From Pseudidiomarina piscicola (GTDB lineage Bacteria; Pseudomonadota; Gammaproteobacteria; Enterobacterales; Alteromonadaceae): DNA of 64,000 bases. The notes under the pieces were generated by a model, which was not told the origin of the DNA, did not search any database, and was given only the letters and a program-made list of their open reading frames with translations. The stretch covers positions 32,908 through 96,907 of the forward strand of contig NZ_CADCXY010000007.1 in the NCBI RefSeq assembly GCF_902806985.1, written 5' to 3'. Below, piece by piece: positions 34,664-43,178 of this stretch. The number at the start of each line of letters is the position of its first letter. The first letter of the stretch is position 1. The translations under genes were made by a program, and so were the position numbers.

Positions 34664-36100
34664 ATGTACAAGCACCTCCTTATTGCTCTCGCGCTACTTT
34701 TTGTAAGTCCAGCGGCCTTTGCTGCATCAGGCCCATTAGATTTAACCTACTCGACCGTCGGGCTCATCGCTCTGGTGATATTTACCGCAGCTTATTTGCT
34801 GGTGATGGGCGAAGAACGACTGCATATGCGAAAGTCGAAGCCCGTACTTGTTGCGGCGGGTTTAATTTGGATGATGATCGGCTGGGTTTACATCGACCAG
34901 GGCTTTCCAGGAGCGGCCGAAGAAGCATTTCGCCATAATCTACTCGAGTTTGCCGAGCTCATGCTGTTCTTGTTAGTGGCGATGACCTACATTAACGCCC
35001 TCGAAGAGCGACGTCTGTTTGATGCGCTGCGCTCTTGGATGGTGAAAAAAGGTTTTACCTACCGACAGTTGTTCTGGCTTTCCGGGTTCTTGGCGTTCTT
35101 TATTTCACCCATCGCCGACAACCTGACTACCGCACTTCTCATGTGTGCAGTGGTAATGAAGGTAGCCGATGGCGATAAAAAGTTTATCGGTATGTCGTGT
35201 GTCAGTATTGTGGTGGCAGCCAACGCTGGTGGCGCTTTCAGTCCCTTTGGCGATATCACCACATTGATGGTTTGGCAGGCTGGAATTGTCGAGTTCCATG
35301 AGTTTTTCGTGCTGTTTATACCTTCGGTTCTTAACTACCTTGTGCCGGCTCTAATCATGAACTTCTTTATCGAAAATAAGAAGCCAGACGCCATGTACGA
35401 AGAAGTGGAACTTAAGCGAGGCGCGCTGCGTATCACGACGCTGTTTCTGCTCACCATTGCGACAGCGGTGTCGTGTCACATGTTCCTGCACTTGCCACCC
35501 GTACTTGGCATGATGATGGGTTTGGGTTACCTCCAGTTCTTTGGTTACTTCTTACGTATGACACTGCCCGGCTCTTTAGCGCGCAAGCGTTCTATGGCCG
35601 AGCGCGCCGGCGACATGGAGCGTCTCAAAAGGTTAGGTGGTGTGGTACCGTTTGACGTATTTAGCCGGGTACAACGGGCCGAGTGGGACACGTTATTGTT
35701 CTTCTATGGCATCGTTATGTGTGTCGGCGGCCTAGGCTTCCTTGGCTACCTTCACCTACTTTCAGACACTCTTTACAACCAGTGGTCACCAACACTTGCG
35801 AACGTTGCCTTAGGTGTCATGTCTGCGGTAATTGATAACATTCCGGTAATGTTCGCGGTATTGTCGATGTCGCCTGATATGTCCCATGGTCAATGGCTAC
35901 TGATAACCTTAACCGCGGGTACCGGTGGTAGTTTACTCTCGATTGGTTCTGCAGCTGGTGTTGCACTGATGGGGCAAGCGCGCGGCTATTATACCTTTGC
36001 CAGCCACTTAAAATGGGCGCCAGCGATAGCTCTAGGCTTTATCGCCAGCGTTTTTGCACACTTATGGTTGAATGAGCACCTGTTTACCATCTTTAATTAA
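34664..36100 (+). CDS. nhaD: NhaD sodium/proton antiporter
   Basis: A 478-aa inner-membrane antiporter of the NhaD/ion-transporter superfamily that expels Na+ (or Li+) in exchange for protons, common in halophilic bacteria. A signal-like first helix is followed by about 12 membrane segments. Conserved motifs FISPIADNLTTALLM and NAGGAFSPFGDITTLMVWQAG carry the polar residues of the ion path, and a second SAVIDNIPVMFAVLS half-site follows. ATG 34664 has AAGGA upstream; the frame is open to 34607. Its end overlaps the convergent lysR by 4 bp. Confidence 0.93.
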   Translation: MYKHLLIALALLFVSPAAFAASGPLDLTYSTVGLIALVIFTAAYLLVMGEERLHMRKSKPVLVAAGLIWMMIGWVYIDQGFPGAAEEAFRHNLLEFAELMLFLLVAMTYINALEERRLFDALRSWMVKKGFTYRQLFWLSGFLAFFISPIADNLTTALLMCAVVMKVADGDKKFIGMSCVSIVVAANAGGAFSPFGDITTLMVWQAGIVEFHEFFVLFIPSVLNYLVPALIMNFFIENKKPDAMYEEVELKRGALRITTLFLLTIATAVSCHMFLHLPPVLGMMMGLGYLQFFGYFLRMTLPGSLARKRSMAERAGDMERLKRLGGVVPFDVFSRVQRAEWDTLLFFYGIVMCVGGLGFLGYLHLLSDTLYNQWSPTLANVALGVMSAVIDNIPVMFAVLSMSPDMSHGQWLLITLTAGTGGSLLSIGSAAGVALMGQARGYYTFASHLKWAPAIALGFIASVFAHLWLNEHLFTIFN

Positions 36101-37032
36101 GGGTTCTCAGCGGTGTCCGCCACCAGTTGGCGGAACCACCGGTGTCCTGCGTCATGTTGTAATAATGGACTCCAGATCATTGCAAGATCGAGATTCGGAA
36201 TTGCAAAGGGCGGTTTGCGCATCGTCAATTCTTCATCGTCTTGATAGAGCTCTGCTGCCCTTGTCGGCAAGGTGGCAATAAGACCTTGCCGCGCCAGGTG
36301 CATCGCCACATGATAATTGCGGGTAAAAACACGAATATCGCGCTTGTGACCGAGCTCAACTAAGGCTTCGTCGACCCAACCTAATTTTTGCGCGTCATGA
36401 GGGTCCATACCTACGCCTACGCCAAAACCGGTTTTACTTACCCACACGTGTTCCGCTTTGAGGTAATTCTCAAGAGTGTAGTTATCGAGTAGTGAGTGGT
36501 CGTGACGCATCAGGCACGAGAAGTCATCTTCCCAAAGGGCTTTTTGATGGAACGATTGCGGCAGCTTTTCGAATCGATTAATCGCAATATCAACCTTACC
36601 GTTCTCAACATCATGAAAACTAATATCACTTGGTGTCATGATATCTAAGGTCACTAAGGGAGCTTGAGCTTTGAGGCTACTTAACAGCTTAGGCATTAAA
36701 GTCGATGCGGCATAGTCCGACGCCATAATACGAAAAACCCGATCGGTGCTGGCTGGCTCAAAGTCGCGGGCAGGCTGCACCATTTCTTCCACTGAGTACA
36801 GTATCTGACGCACCGGTTCTTGCATGCGCTGGGCCGTGTCGGTGGGGATCATTCCTTCGCTAGTACGCACCAAGATTGGGTCGTTGAGTAGGCTGCGAAG
36901 TCGCTTCAGGCCATTACTCATTGCTGGTTGGGTAATGTTCAGTTGCGCCGCAGCTTTGGTCACATTTCGCTCGCGTAAGAGTACGTCAAGATAGACCAAC
37001 AGATTCAAATCGATATCTTTTATATTATTCAT
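36097..37032 (-). CDS. LysR-family transcriptional regulator (NodD/SyrM-like)
   Basis: A 311-aa LTTR with an N-terminal winged HTH (LNLLVYLDVLLRERNVTKAA, NITQPAMSNGLKRLR) and a substrate-binding domain from about residue 95. The phrase DLNLLVYLDVLL with early ARE/PxxS patterns is like the NodD/SyrM/LinR subgroup, which binds aromatic or other small effectors. It is convergent with nhaD; its target is not evident from the neighbours. Confidence 0.88.
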   Translation of the reverse strand: MNNIKDIDLNLLVYLDVLLRERNVTKAAAQLNITQPAMSNGLKRLRSLLNDPILVRTSEGMIPTDTAQRMQEPVRQILYSVEEMVQPARDFEPASTDRVFRIMASDYAASTLMPKLLSSLKAQAPLVTLDIMTPSDISFHDVENGKVDIAINRFEKLPQSFHQKALWEDDFSCLMRHDHSLLDNYTLENYLKAEHVWVSKTGFGVGVGMDPHDAQKLGWVDEALVELGHKRDIRVFTRNYHVAMHLARQGLIATLPTRAAELYQDDEELTMRKPPFAIPNLDLAMIWSPLLQHDAGHRWFRQLVADTAENP

Positions 37033-37043
37033 AAAAAAAATAA

Positions 37044-37075
37044 ATCCCGCTATACGAATATAGCGGGATTATAAC
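37044..37075 (-). terminator. Terminator downstream of the TolB-amidohydrolase gene
   Basis: ATCCCGCTATA and TATAGCGGGAT form a perfect stem around CGAA with flanking A/T runs, between the amidohydrolase stop (37131) and the lysR start (37032). On the minus strand it ends the amidohydrolase transcript before lysR. Confidence 0.75.
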
Positions 37076-37130
37076 GAGCTTGGCGCAAAGATACAGCCGT
37101 CACTTTTAAAAAGCGCCGACTATCTCCTCT

Positions 37131-40100
37131 TTACTCCCAAAAGAATGGCGCTCGTGGCTTCGCTTCAGGTACCAACTGGTTCATGTTGGTCGCATCATAC
37201 AAGCGGCCATTGACCATCGTATGGGTCACCCTATCCGTCACGCGAATGTCAGCCAGCGGGTCACCGTCAATCACGATAACGTCAGCAAGCTTCCCTTCTT
37301 CAAGTGAACCGATGAGGTGGTCCATGCCAAACTCCATCGCTGGGTTAATGGTCGATGTCGCCAATGCTTCAAGAGGTGTCATACCACCTTGCGCCATCAT
37401 CCAGATCTCCCAGTGTTGCGCCAACCCTTCACGCTGCCCGTGCGCGCCGGCAACCACTTTAACCCCAGCATCGGTTAAACGCTTCGCAACTTCTGCGTTG
37501 TTCACATGGTTATAGTGGTTATCAGGTGCAATTTCACGACGCACCGACTTGCCAACTAAGTTGTCTTGCGGCACAAAGGTGGACAGTTTTGGATGCTTCC
37601 ATACTTCGGTTTTTGCATACCAGTAGTTTTCACCCCAGATGCCACCGTAAGCCACACCTAACGTAGGCGTGTAGTAAACATCTGTTTGTTGCCAAAATTG
37701 TTCAATGTCATCGTAAATTTCAGCGACCGGAATCGAGTGCTCAATGGTTGTGTGGCCATCTGCCACCATCGATAAGTTATGCTGCAATAATGAGCCACCT
37801 TCAGGCACCACCATCATTTCCAGCTCACGACCGGCTTGAATGACCTGCTGTCGTTGGTTCCGACGCGGTTGGTTATAGCTTTTCACCGAGAACGCGCCAA
37901 CTTTTTTCAATCGCTCTAGATGAAACTTCGCATCTTCCAAACTATCGATATGCGAGGTATAACCGGGGCCATTGGCACCATACAAAATAGTACCTGTTGA
38001 GAAGGTGCGTGGTGCTGCAATCAGACCCGCTTTTTGCATTTCACTCGCGGTGAAAATTTCACTGGTATCGTTGGATGGATCGTGAATCGAAGTAACCCCG
38101 AACGCAAGGTTCGCGTACGACTGCCAGTTTTGCTCAGGAATAATTTCATATTCGCCTTGGCCGCCGTGGGCATGGCCGTCAAACAATCCAGGCATCACTG
38201 TTTTACCGGTGGTATCGACCACAAAGGCATCGCTTGGAACCGCGACATCTGCTGCTGCGCCTACCGCAATAATTTTATTGCCGCGCACCACAACTGCACC
38301 GTTTTCGATAACCTTATCGCCGTCCATCGTGATCACTTGACCACCCACAAAGGCGACGGTCTCATCATGAATGGCGCTATCAGCATCAAAACTAATGTCG
38401 GTGCCACTACTCACTTGCTCAAAGCTATCACCTTCATTATCGATGCTAAATAAACCAGCCACCGACGCGTGATACAACTCTGGGCCTAGCGACCAGTAGA
38501 GGCTGTTGCCGTCGGCGGTCCATGAGATATTCTCACCTGCACGAACCGACAGTTGCTCAACTGGGAACTGTTTGTCGTTCGGGCCAATGTTAATGGCTGA
38601 GCCGCGTTCAACTAATGGCGTTACAAACACTTTAAAGCGTTCGGCGAAAGCCAAGTGCTCGCCGTCAGGCGATACGCGGTATTCGGTCGCATGCTCTGAG
38701 GTATAAAGGGTACGCTGCTCTTTGGTCGCAATATCGATGGAACGCAGTTGCTGAGAGCCCGCCGACGCCATGACATACACTCGGTCATTACGCGCGCCAA
38801 ACTGAGGTTGATAGCCACTTTCGCTAATCAAACGTGGTTCGGCATCTTGGTTTAGTGGTAAGTGGTAGATACCTGCGTTTAAGCCGTACGTATCTGGCGT
38901 TAAATAGCCACCACGTACCTTACGGTAAACGACAGCATTTCCGTCGGGGCTAAACACTGGTTCGATAAATTTGCCCTTGCCCGTTGGCAGAACGCGCTCT
39001 TTACCACTGGCCAAATCGCGGACAATCAACTGCCCTTGCGCTTGGTCGTCCCAGCTTACGTAAACTAGCTTTTCACCATCGCGAGAATAACTGGGGTACA
39101 GTTCCCAAGCACCTTCACGATCTGTTAGGCGCTCTGGCTCGCCGTTTGGCAAGGTACGTGAATACAAGTGACCTAACGCATCGTAAATCACCTGTTGGCC
39201 ATTTGGCGCTACCTGCACGTTACGCAGCATCTTCACTTTAAACTGCTCTTCACCTAGGCTTTGTTCAAAATGCAGCGCTGTCTGTACTTTTTTGGTGGTC
39301 TCGACACTAAATGGAATGACTCGAGCTTGGCGTGTTTCCACATCAAGCTTCATAATTTTACCATCGGCCCAAAACACCATTGATTTGCTATCGGCAGTCC
39401 AGTCCATGGTTGGGTACACACCGTGTATCGCCCAGGTTTCCTGCATGTCACGATCTAGCTGCGAATAAAGTCGTTTTTCTTCGCCACTTTCAAGATCATA
39501 CAAATAAAGCACACTGCTGAAACCTTCACGCTTGATATAGGCCAAGTGCTTGCCATCAGGTGATGGTGTGGGACGAATCGCACCACCCGCACCACCTAAC
39601 AATACATCGATATCACCGGTTTCACGGTCGAAACGCTTGATGGTGTAGATGCCTTCAAGTGAGTCTTTGCTGTAATGGAAAGTTTTACCCGGCGTATCAT
39701 CTTGTGAAAAATAGATGTAACGACCATCGGGCGAAAACGCCGGCTCGCCAAGATCTTTCTGATCATTGGGTCGCTCGGTTAATTGCACACCGCTGCCACC
39801 ATTCACATGGTACATCCACACTTCACCAGCACCGAGAGAGCGACGCGCTGTGTAATGTTTACGGGCCACAAGGAACTGACCATCAGGGCTCCAAGCTGGG
39901 CTATTCAATAAGCGGAAGGTTTCGTCGGTCACGGCACGTGCGTTCTCACCGTCAGCGTCCATTACCCAAATGTTATCGCCACCGCCTTGGTCCGAGGTAA
40001 ATGCAATGTAGTTACCGTCTGGTGAAAACACCGGTTGCATTTGCCAAGCAATACCACCGGCAATGAGCTCTGCGTCTCCGCCTGAGGCTGGCATACGATA

Positions 40101-40307
40101 GATGTCGCCAAGCAAGTCGAAAACAATCCACTTACCATCAGGGCTTAGGTCAACGTTCATCCAAGTGCCTTCGTTAACCTTAATTTGAATATCTTTGAAG
40201 TCGCCTTGTGGAGCTTGTACGTCCCATGCCTCTTGCGCGATGGCGTGGGTAGGTACCGCTAAAGCGACGCCGACCGCAAGGGCCAGCGTAGTTAATTTTT
40301 TCATCAT
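37131..40307 (-). CDS. Secreted amidohydrolase with N-terminal TolB-like propeller
   Basis: A 1058-aa protein with a signal peptide (cut near THAIAQ). Residues about 40-640 carry repeated FSPDG motifs of TolB/WD40-like propellers (for example MQPVFSPDGNYIAFTSDQGG); the C-terminal 400 residues are a metal-dependent amidohydrolase (DGHAHGG, ADGHTTIEHS, GAHGQREGLA, LADVIVIDGD). The pair probably acts on peptides or imide-like substrates in the periplasm. Two ATGs (40307, 40304) are possible. A peptidase S10 gene lies 30 bp upstream, likely co-transcribed. Confidence 0.9.
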   Translation of the reverse strand: MMKKLTTLALAVGVALAVPTHAIAQEAWDVQAPQGDFKDIQIKVNEGTWMNVDLSPDGKWIVFDLLGDIYRMPASGGDAELIAGGIAWQMQPVFSPDGNYIAFTSDQGGGDNIWVMDADGENARAVTDETFRLLNSPAWSPDGQFLVARKHYTARRSLGAGEVWMYHVNGGSGVQLTERPNDQKDLGEPAFSPDGRYIYFSQDDTPGKTFHYSKDSLEGIYTIKRFDRETGDIDVLLGGAGGAIRPTPSPDGKHLAYIKREGFSSVLYLYDLESGEEKRLYSQLDRDMQETWAIHGVYPTMDWTADSKSMVFWADGKIMKLDVETRQARVIPFSVETTKKVQTALHFEQSLGEEQFKVKMLRNVQVAPNGQQVIYDALGHLYSRTLPNGEPERLTDREGAWELYPSYSRDGEKLVYVSWDDQAQGQLIVRDLASGKERVLPTGKGKFIEPVFSPDGNAVVYRKVRGGYLTPDTYGLNAGIYHLPLNQDAEPRLISESGYQPQFGARNDRVYVMASAGSQQLRSIDIATKEQRTLYTSEHATEYRVSPDGEHLAFAERFKVFVTPLVERGSAINIGPNDKQFPVEQLSVRAGENISWTADGNSLYWSLGPELYHASVAGLFSIDNEGDSFEQVSSGTDISFDADSAIHDETVAFVGGQVITMDGDKVIENGAVVVRGNKIIAVGAAADVAVPSDAFVVDTTGKTVMPGLFDGHAHGGQGEYEIIPEQNWQSYANLAFGVTSIHDPSNDTSEIFTASEMQKAGLIAAPRTFSTGTILYGANGPGYTSHIDSLEDAKFHLERLKKVGAFSVKSYNQPRRNQRQQVIQAGRELEMMVVPEGGSLLQHNLSMVADGHTTIEHSIPVAEIYDDIEQFWQQTDVYYTPTLGVAYGGIWGENYWYAKTEVWKHPKLSTFVPQDNLVGKSVRREIAPDNHYNHVNNAEVAKRLTDAGVKVVAGAHGQREGLAQHWEIWMMAQGGMTPLEALATSTINPAMEFGMDHLIGSLEEGKLADVIVIDGDPLADIRVTDRVTHTMVNGRLYDATNMNQLVPEAKPRAPFFWE

Positions 40308-40337
40308 TAAACCTTTCGTCGTTTGTCGTTGCTCGTG

Positions 40338-41873
40338 TTATTCGTATTTCGCGGCTTCGCCTTGCGCTGGCACTGTCGCGTTAATAAATTCACGTACATC
40401 ACTATTGGCAGACTTAAGGTCTTCTGCGCGCAGGTACATCATGTGTCCACTGCGGTAGCCTTTAAAGTCGATGCGGTCTTGCATCTTGCCACTTGGGTCA
40501 AGGTGCCAAGCGGTGTACTTCGCATCAAAGTAATTGGTGGCACCGTCATAGTAACCAGATTGAACCAACACGTTTAAGTACGGGTTTTGTGCCATAGCTT
40601 GACGTAAGTTCTCGCCCGTATTGTTGTTTGTACGATCCCACGGATGAACCGGCCCGAACATGTTGTACTTCACGTCGGTTTTATAATTCAGTTCTTCACG
40701 TAGGTAGTAGTTAATCGCTGGCGTAAACGAGTGTAGCCACGAAGTTAGTTCTGCATTGTAGTCTGGGCTATCACCGACATTATCGCGGTCGATGCCTAAG
40801 TAGCGTGAATCGAGGCGCCCCACGGTTTGCTCACGATCGCGCAGCAACTCTTTCCAGAAGAAACGTGGACTAATATCGAGGTTGGCGCGCAGCACTGTTT
40901 GCTGCGACAGCCCCGAGAAGCGGGCTACTTGCTCAGCAATTTGCGCGCGTTCGTCACTTGGCAGCATGGCACCTTTGGCAAGTGCGGGCAGATAAGTATT
41001 TAAGGTATAAGCTTCAACTTCGCTTAAAACGTCAAGCAAGTCTTTGCTTTGCAGTTCTTCACCTAACGCATCATGGTACCAAGCAGTGGCGGCAAAGTAT
41101 GGCAAGCGGTTCGCGGCTGAAACTGGGCCTTGACGGTCGATACCGATATCCGTTGGGGAAACCAAGATCACGCCGTTTAAGTACATCCACTGACGATTTT
41201 GTAATTCCAGCGCTAAACCAGAGACACGCGTGGTACCGTAGCTTTCACCAATCAGGTACTTCGGTGAGCGCCAGCGCTCATGACGCGTGACAAAAGTATT
41301 GACCCAATCTGCTAGGTATTTGACATCAGCGTTGACACCAAAAAACATTTTTTGCTGCTGTTCACGCGATGGCATTTCACCTTCAGCATTTGGCAACACA
41401 CGCGAATAGCCCGTGTTTACTGGGTTAACAAACACAATATCAGCAACGTCCAACACTGAATGTGGGTTATCTTTCACGCCATAAGGCATGATTGGAAAGC
41501 CTTCATCGTCGACCCGTAATGATTTAGGGCCAGTATAGGCAATGTGCATCCACACCGATGCAGAGCCTGGGCCGCCATTAAACGAAATCAATAAAGGACG
41601 CTCTTCTCTGTTTTTTACATCTTGGCGTTCATAGTAGGTAAAAAACAACGCCGCGGTCGCCTCACCGCTATCATTAAACACCGGTTGCGTGCCGGTCGTT
41701 GCCGTATATTCAAAGCGATCGCCATTAATAGATGCGCGGTGCTTAGTAACCACCACATCATCGGCTGCAATTTTTGCCACTGGAGCATTCTGCTCGTCAG
41801 CGAAGCTTAATGGGCTCAGCAATAGCGCTGCGGTAACACAGCTGGCACTGAGAGCTTTCGAGATAACATTCAT
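40338..41873 (-). CDS. Secreted serine carboxypeptidase (S10 family)
   Basis: An approximately 511-aa exported peptidase of the S10 family, cutting C-terminal residues from peptides. Signal peptide ends near LSFADE. The oxyanion loop SFNGGPGSAS, the nucleophile GESYGTTR, an Asp-containing SGYYDGATNYFD and a His in YRSGHMMYL give a complete catalytic set. The start is taken at 41873, where GAGG is best spaced; 41879 and TTG 41882 are alternatives. Such S10 enzymes are common in protein-degrading marine Alteromonadales. Confidence 0.9.
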   Translation of the reverse strand: MNVISKALSASCVTAALLLSPLSFADEQNAPVAKIAADDVVVTKHRASINGDRFEYTATTGTQPVFNDSGEATAALFFTYYERQDVKNREERPLLISFNGGPGSASVWMHIAYTGPKSLRVDDEGFPIMPYGVKDNPHSVLDVADIVFVNPVNTGYSRVLPNAEGEMPSREQQQKMFFGVNADVKYLADWVNTFVTRHERWRSPKYLIGESYGTTRVSGLALELQNRQWMYLNGVILVSPTDIGIDRQGPVSAANRLPYFAATAWYHDALGEELQSKDLLDVLSEVEAYTLNTYLPALAKGAMLPSDERAQIAEQVARFSGLSQQTVLRANLDISPRFFWKELLRDREQTVGRLDSRYLGIDRDNVGDSPDYNAELTSWLHSFTPAINYYLREELNYKTDVKYNMFGPVHPWDRTNNNTGENLRQAMAQNPYLNVLVQSGYYDGATNYFDAKYTAWHLDPSGKMQDRIDFKGYRSGHMMYLRAEDLKSANSDVREFINATVPAQGEAAKYE

Positions 41874-41981
41874 TTGCATCAACCTCGTTGTTTTTAGAGT
41901 CTTTCCATTTAAGGGGATGTAAGCGCAAAGCTCAAGCTCTGTGAGGTCAATGCCCTGTATTTGCAGATGACTAACCTAGGC

Positions 41982-43178
41982 CTATAAAAACAGCAACCAG
42001 TAAAGGTAGAGCAAGGTGAAGCTACACAAGTAAAGAAGCCCAAGGCCAGCCCACAAATGCAGACCCGTCGCCAACTTCTGCTCGCGCACTAAGGTGTAGT
42101 TGAGCCAGGCGAAAAAAGGCGTGGTAAGAAATGCTAGGGTCATGGCAAAGCTTAGCATTGGCCCTAATGCACTTTGAAAGTAAAGAATCACTAACATACC
42201 GGCCACAGCTTGGCCAATCACCCAGCCACTTAGCGGGTACTGGCGTTTCGTTAAGGTGTGGAAACTCTCCGCCAGCGTTCGTGCATAGCCATCAAGCACA
42301 GCCAATGTGGTGCCAAACATACATAACACGGCAATAGCACCGACTAAGTACCCTGCCCATTCGCCGATGGTTGCGCGGTACATAGCAACAAATTGATCGG
42401 CGAACTTCATCCCGGCCATTTCAATAGGCTGCGGCGAGCCATACTGCACCAATGCACCAAGAGCCAGAAATAACAGGGCTAGTATGACGGTCGTCCAATA
42501 GCCCAAATTGAAATCAAAAATTCCATCGCGCAGCGTCACTTGCGTCAGTTTCTGTTTACTTCGCAGCCACAGGGAATTAATCACAGACAATTCGATAGGT
42601 ACGGGCATCCAGCCCATCATCGCCACCAGAAAAGCCAAAGCCGACAGTCGCCACGGTGATGGCGCAACAAAATCAGCCGGTGGCGGCGTATAGTTTTGCC
42701 ACGCGACAATAACAGCGATCACGGTCGCCATCGACAAGCTCACCATGATCCACTTCGAAATGCGATCTAAGGTTCGATACTGGCCGGCGAGCAACACCAG
42801 TAAGCAAATCAAAAGAACAAGCCAACAAAGCAGGGTAAGGCTCAACTTGGGTAGGAAAATCTGCAACAAGCTGGCCGTAAGTAGCAACACCCCGGCCGTA
42901 TTCACCACCGCCGCGATCAAGTTGAGCAGTGTGAATGCCCCTAAATAGAGCTTATGTTTGCGATAGTAACCACTCACTAAGCTTTCGTTATGGGTTAACG
43001 TATAGGTCACCCCAAAACGAAAAAACGGATACTTCAAAATATTGACGAAGGCAACCAAACCTAGCAACTGCCAGCCGAACAATGCCCCGGCTTGCGTCGC
43101 AGCAACTAAGTGCGACGCACCGACCGCTGCCGCGGCCAGAATAATTCCCGGACCTAAGGTAGTTAATCGTGTAGCCAT
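41982..43178 (-). CDS. Nramp-like metal-ion transporter (divergent clade)
   Basis: A 398-aa protein with about 11 membrane segments and the Nramp fold (LGPGIILAAAAVG start, TM6 MMGWMPVPIELSV). The metal-binding DPGN of TM1 is replaced by GASH and the MPH of TM6 by MPVPIE, so substrate choice is likely different from Mn/Fe Nramps. The ATG lies 16 bp inside the preceding GGDEF-EAL gene. It belongs to an Nramp-related group with a (G)xSHL signature; transport substrate unknown. Confidence 0.82.
   Translation of the reverse strand: MATRLTTLGPGIILAAAAVGASHLVAATQAGALFGWQLLGLVAFVNILKYPFFRFGVTYTLTHNESLVSGYYRKHKLYLGAFTLLNLIAAVVNTAGVLLLTASLLQIFLPKLSLTLLCWLVLLICLLVLLAGQYRTLDRISKWIMVSLSMATVIAVIVAWQNYTPPPADFVAPSPWRLSALAFLVAMMGWMPVPIELSVINSLWLRSKQKLTQVTLRDGIFDFNLGYWTTVILALLFLALGALVQYGSPQPIEMAGMKFADQFVAMYRATIGEWAGYLVGAIAVLCMFGTTLAVLDGYARTLAESFHTLTKRQYPLSGWVIGQAVAGMLVILYFQSALGPMLSFAMTLAFLTTPFFAWLNYTLVREQKLATGLHLWAGLGLLYLCSFTLLYLYWLLFL

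Noticed and set aside
37183..41922. Several plus-strand frames of 60-140 codons opposite the amidohydrolase, S10 and Nramp genes
   Set aside because: They are antisense to well-supported genes, lack ribosome sites and show no domain patterns.
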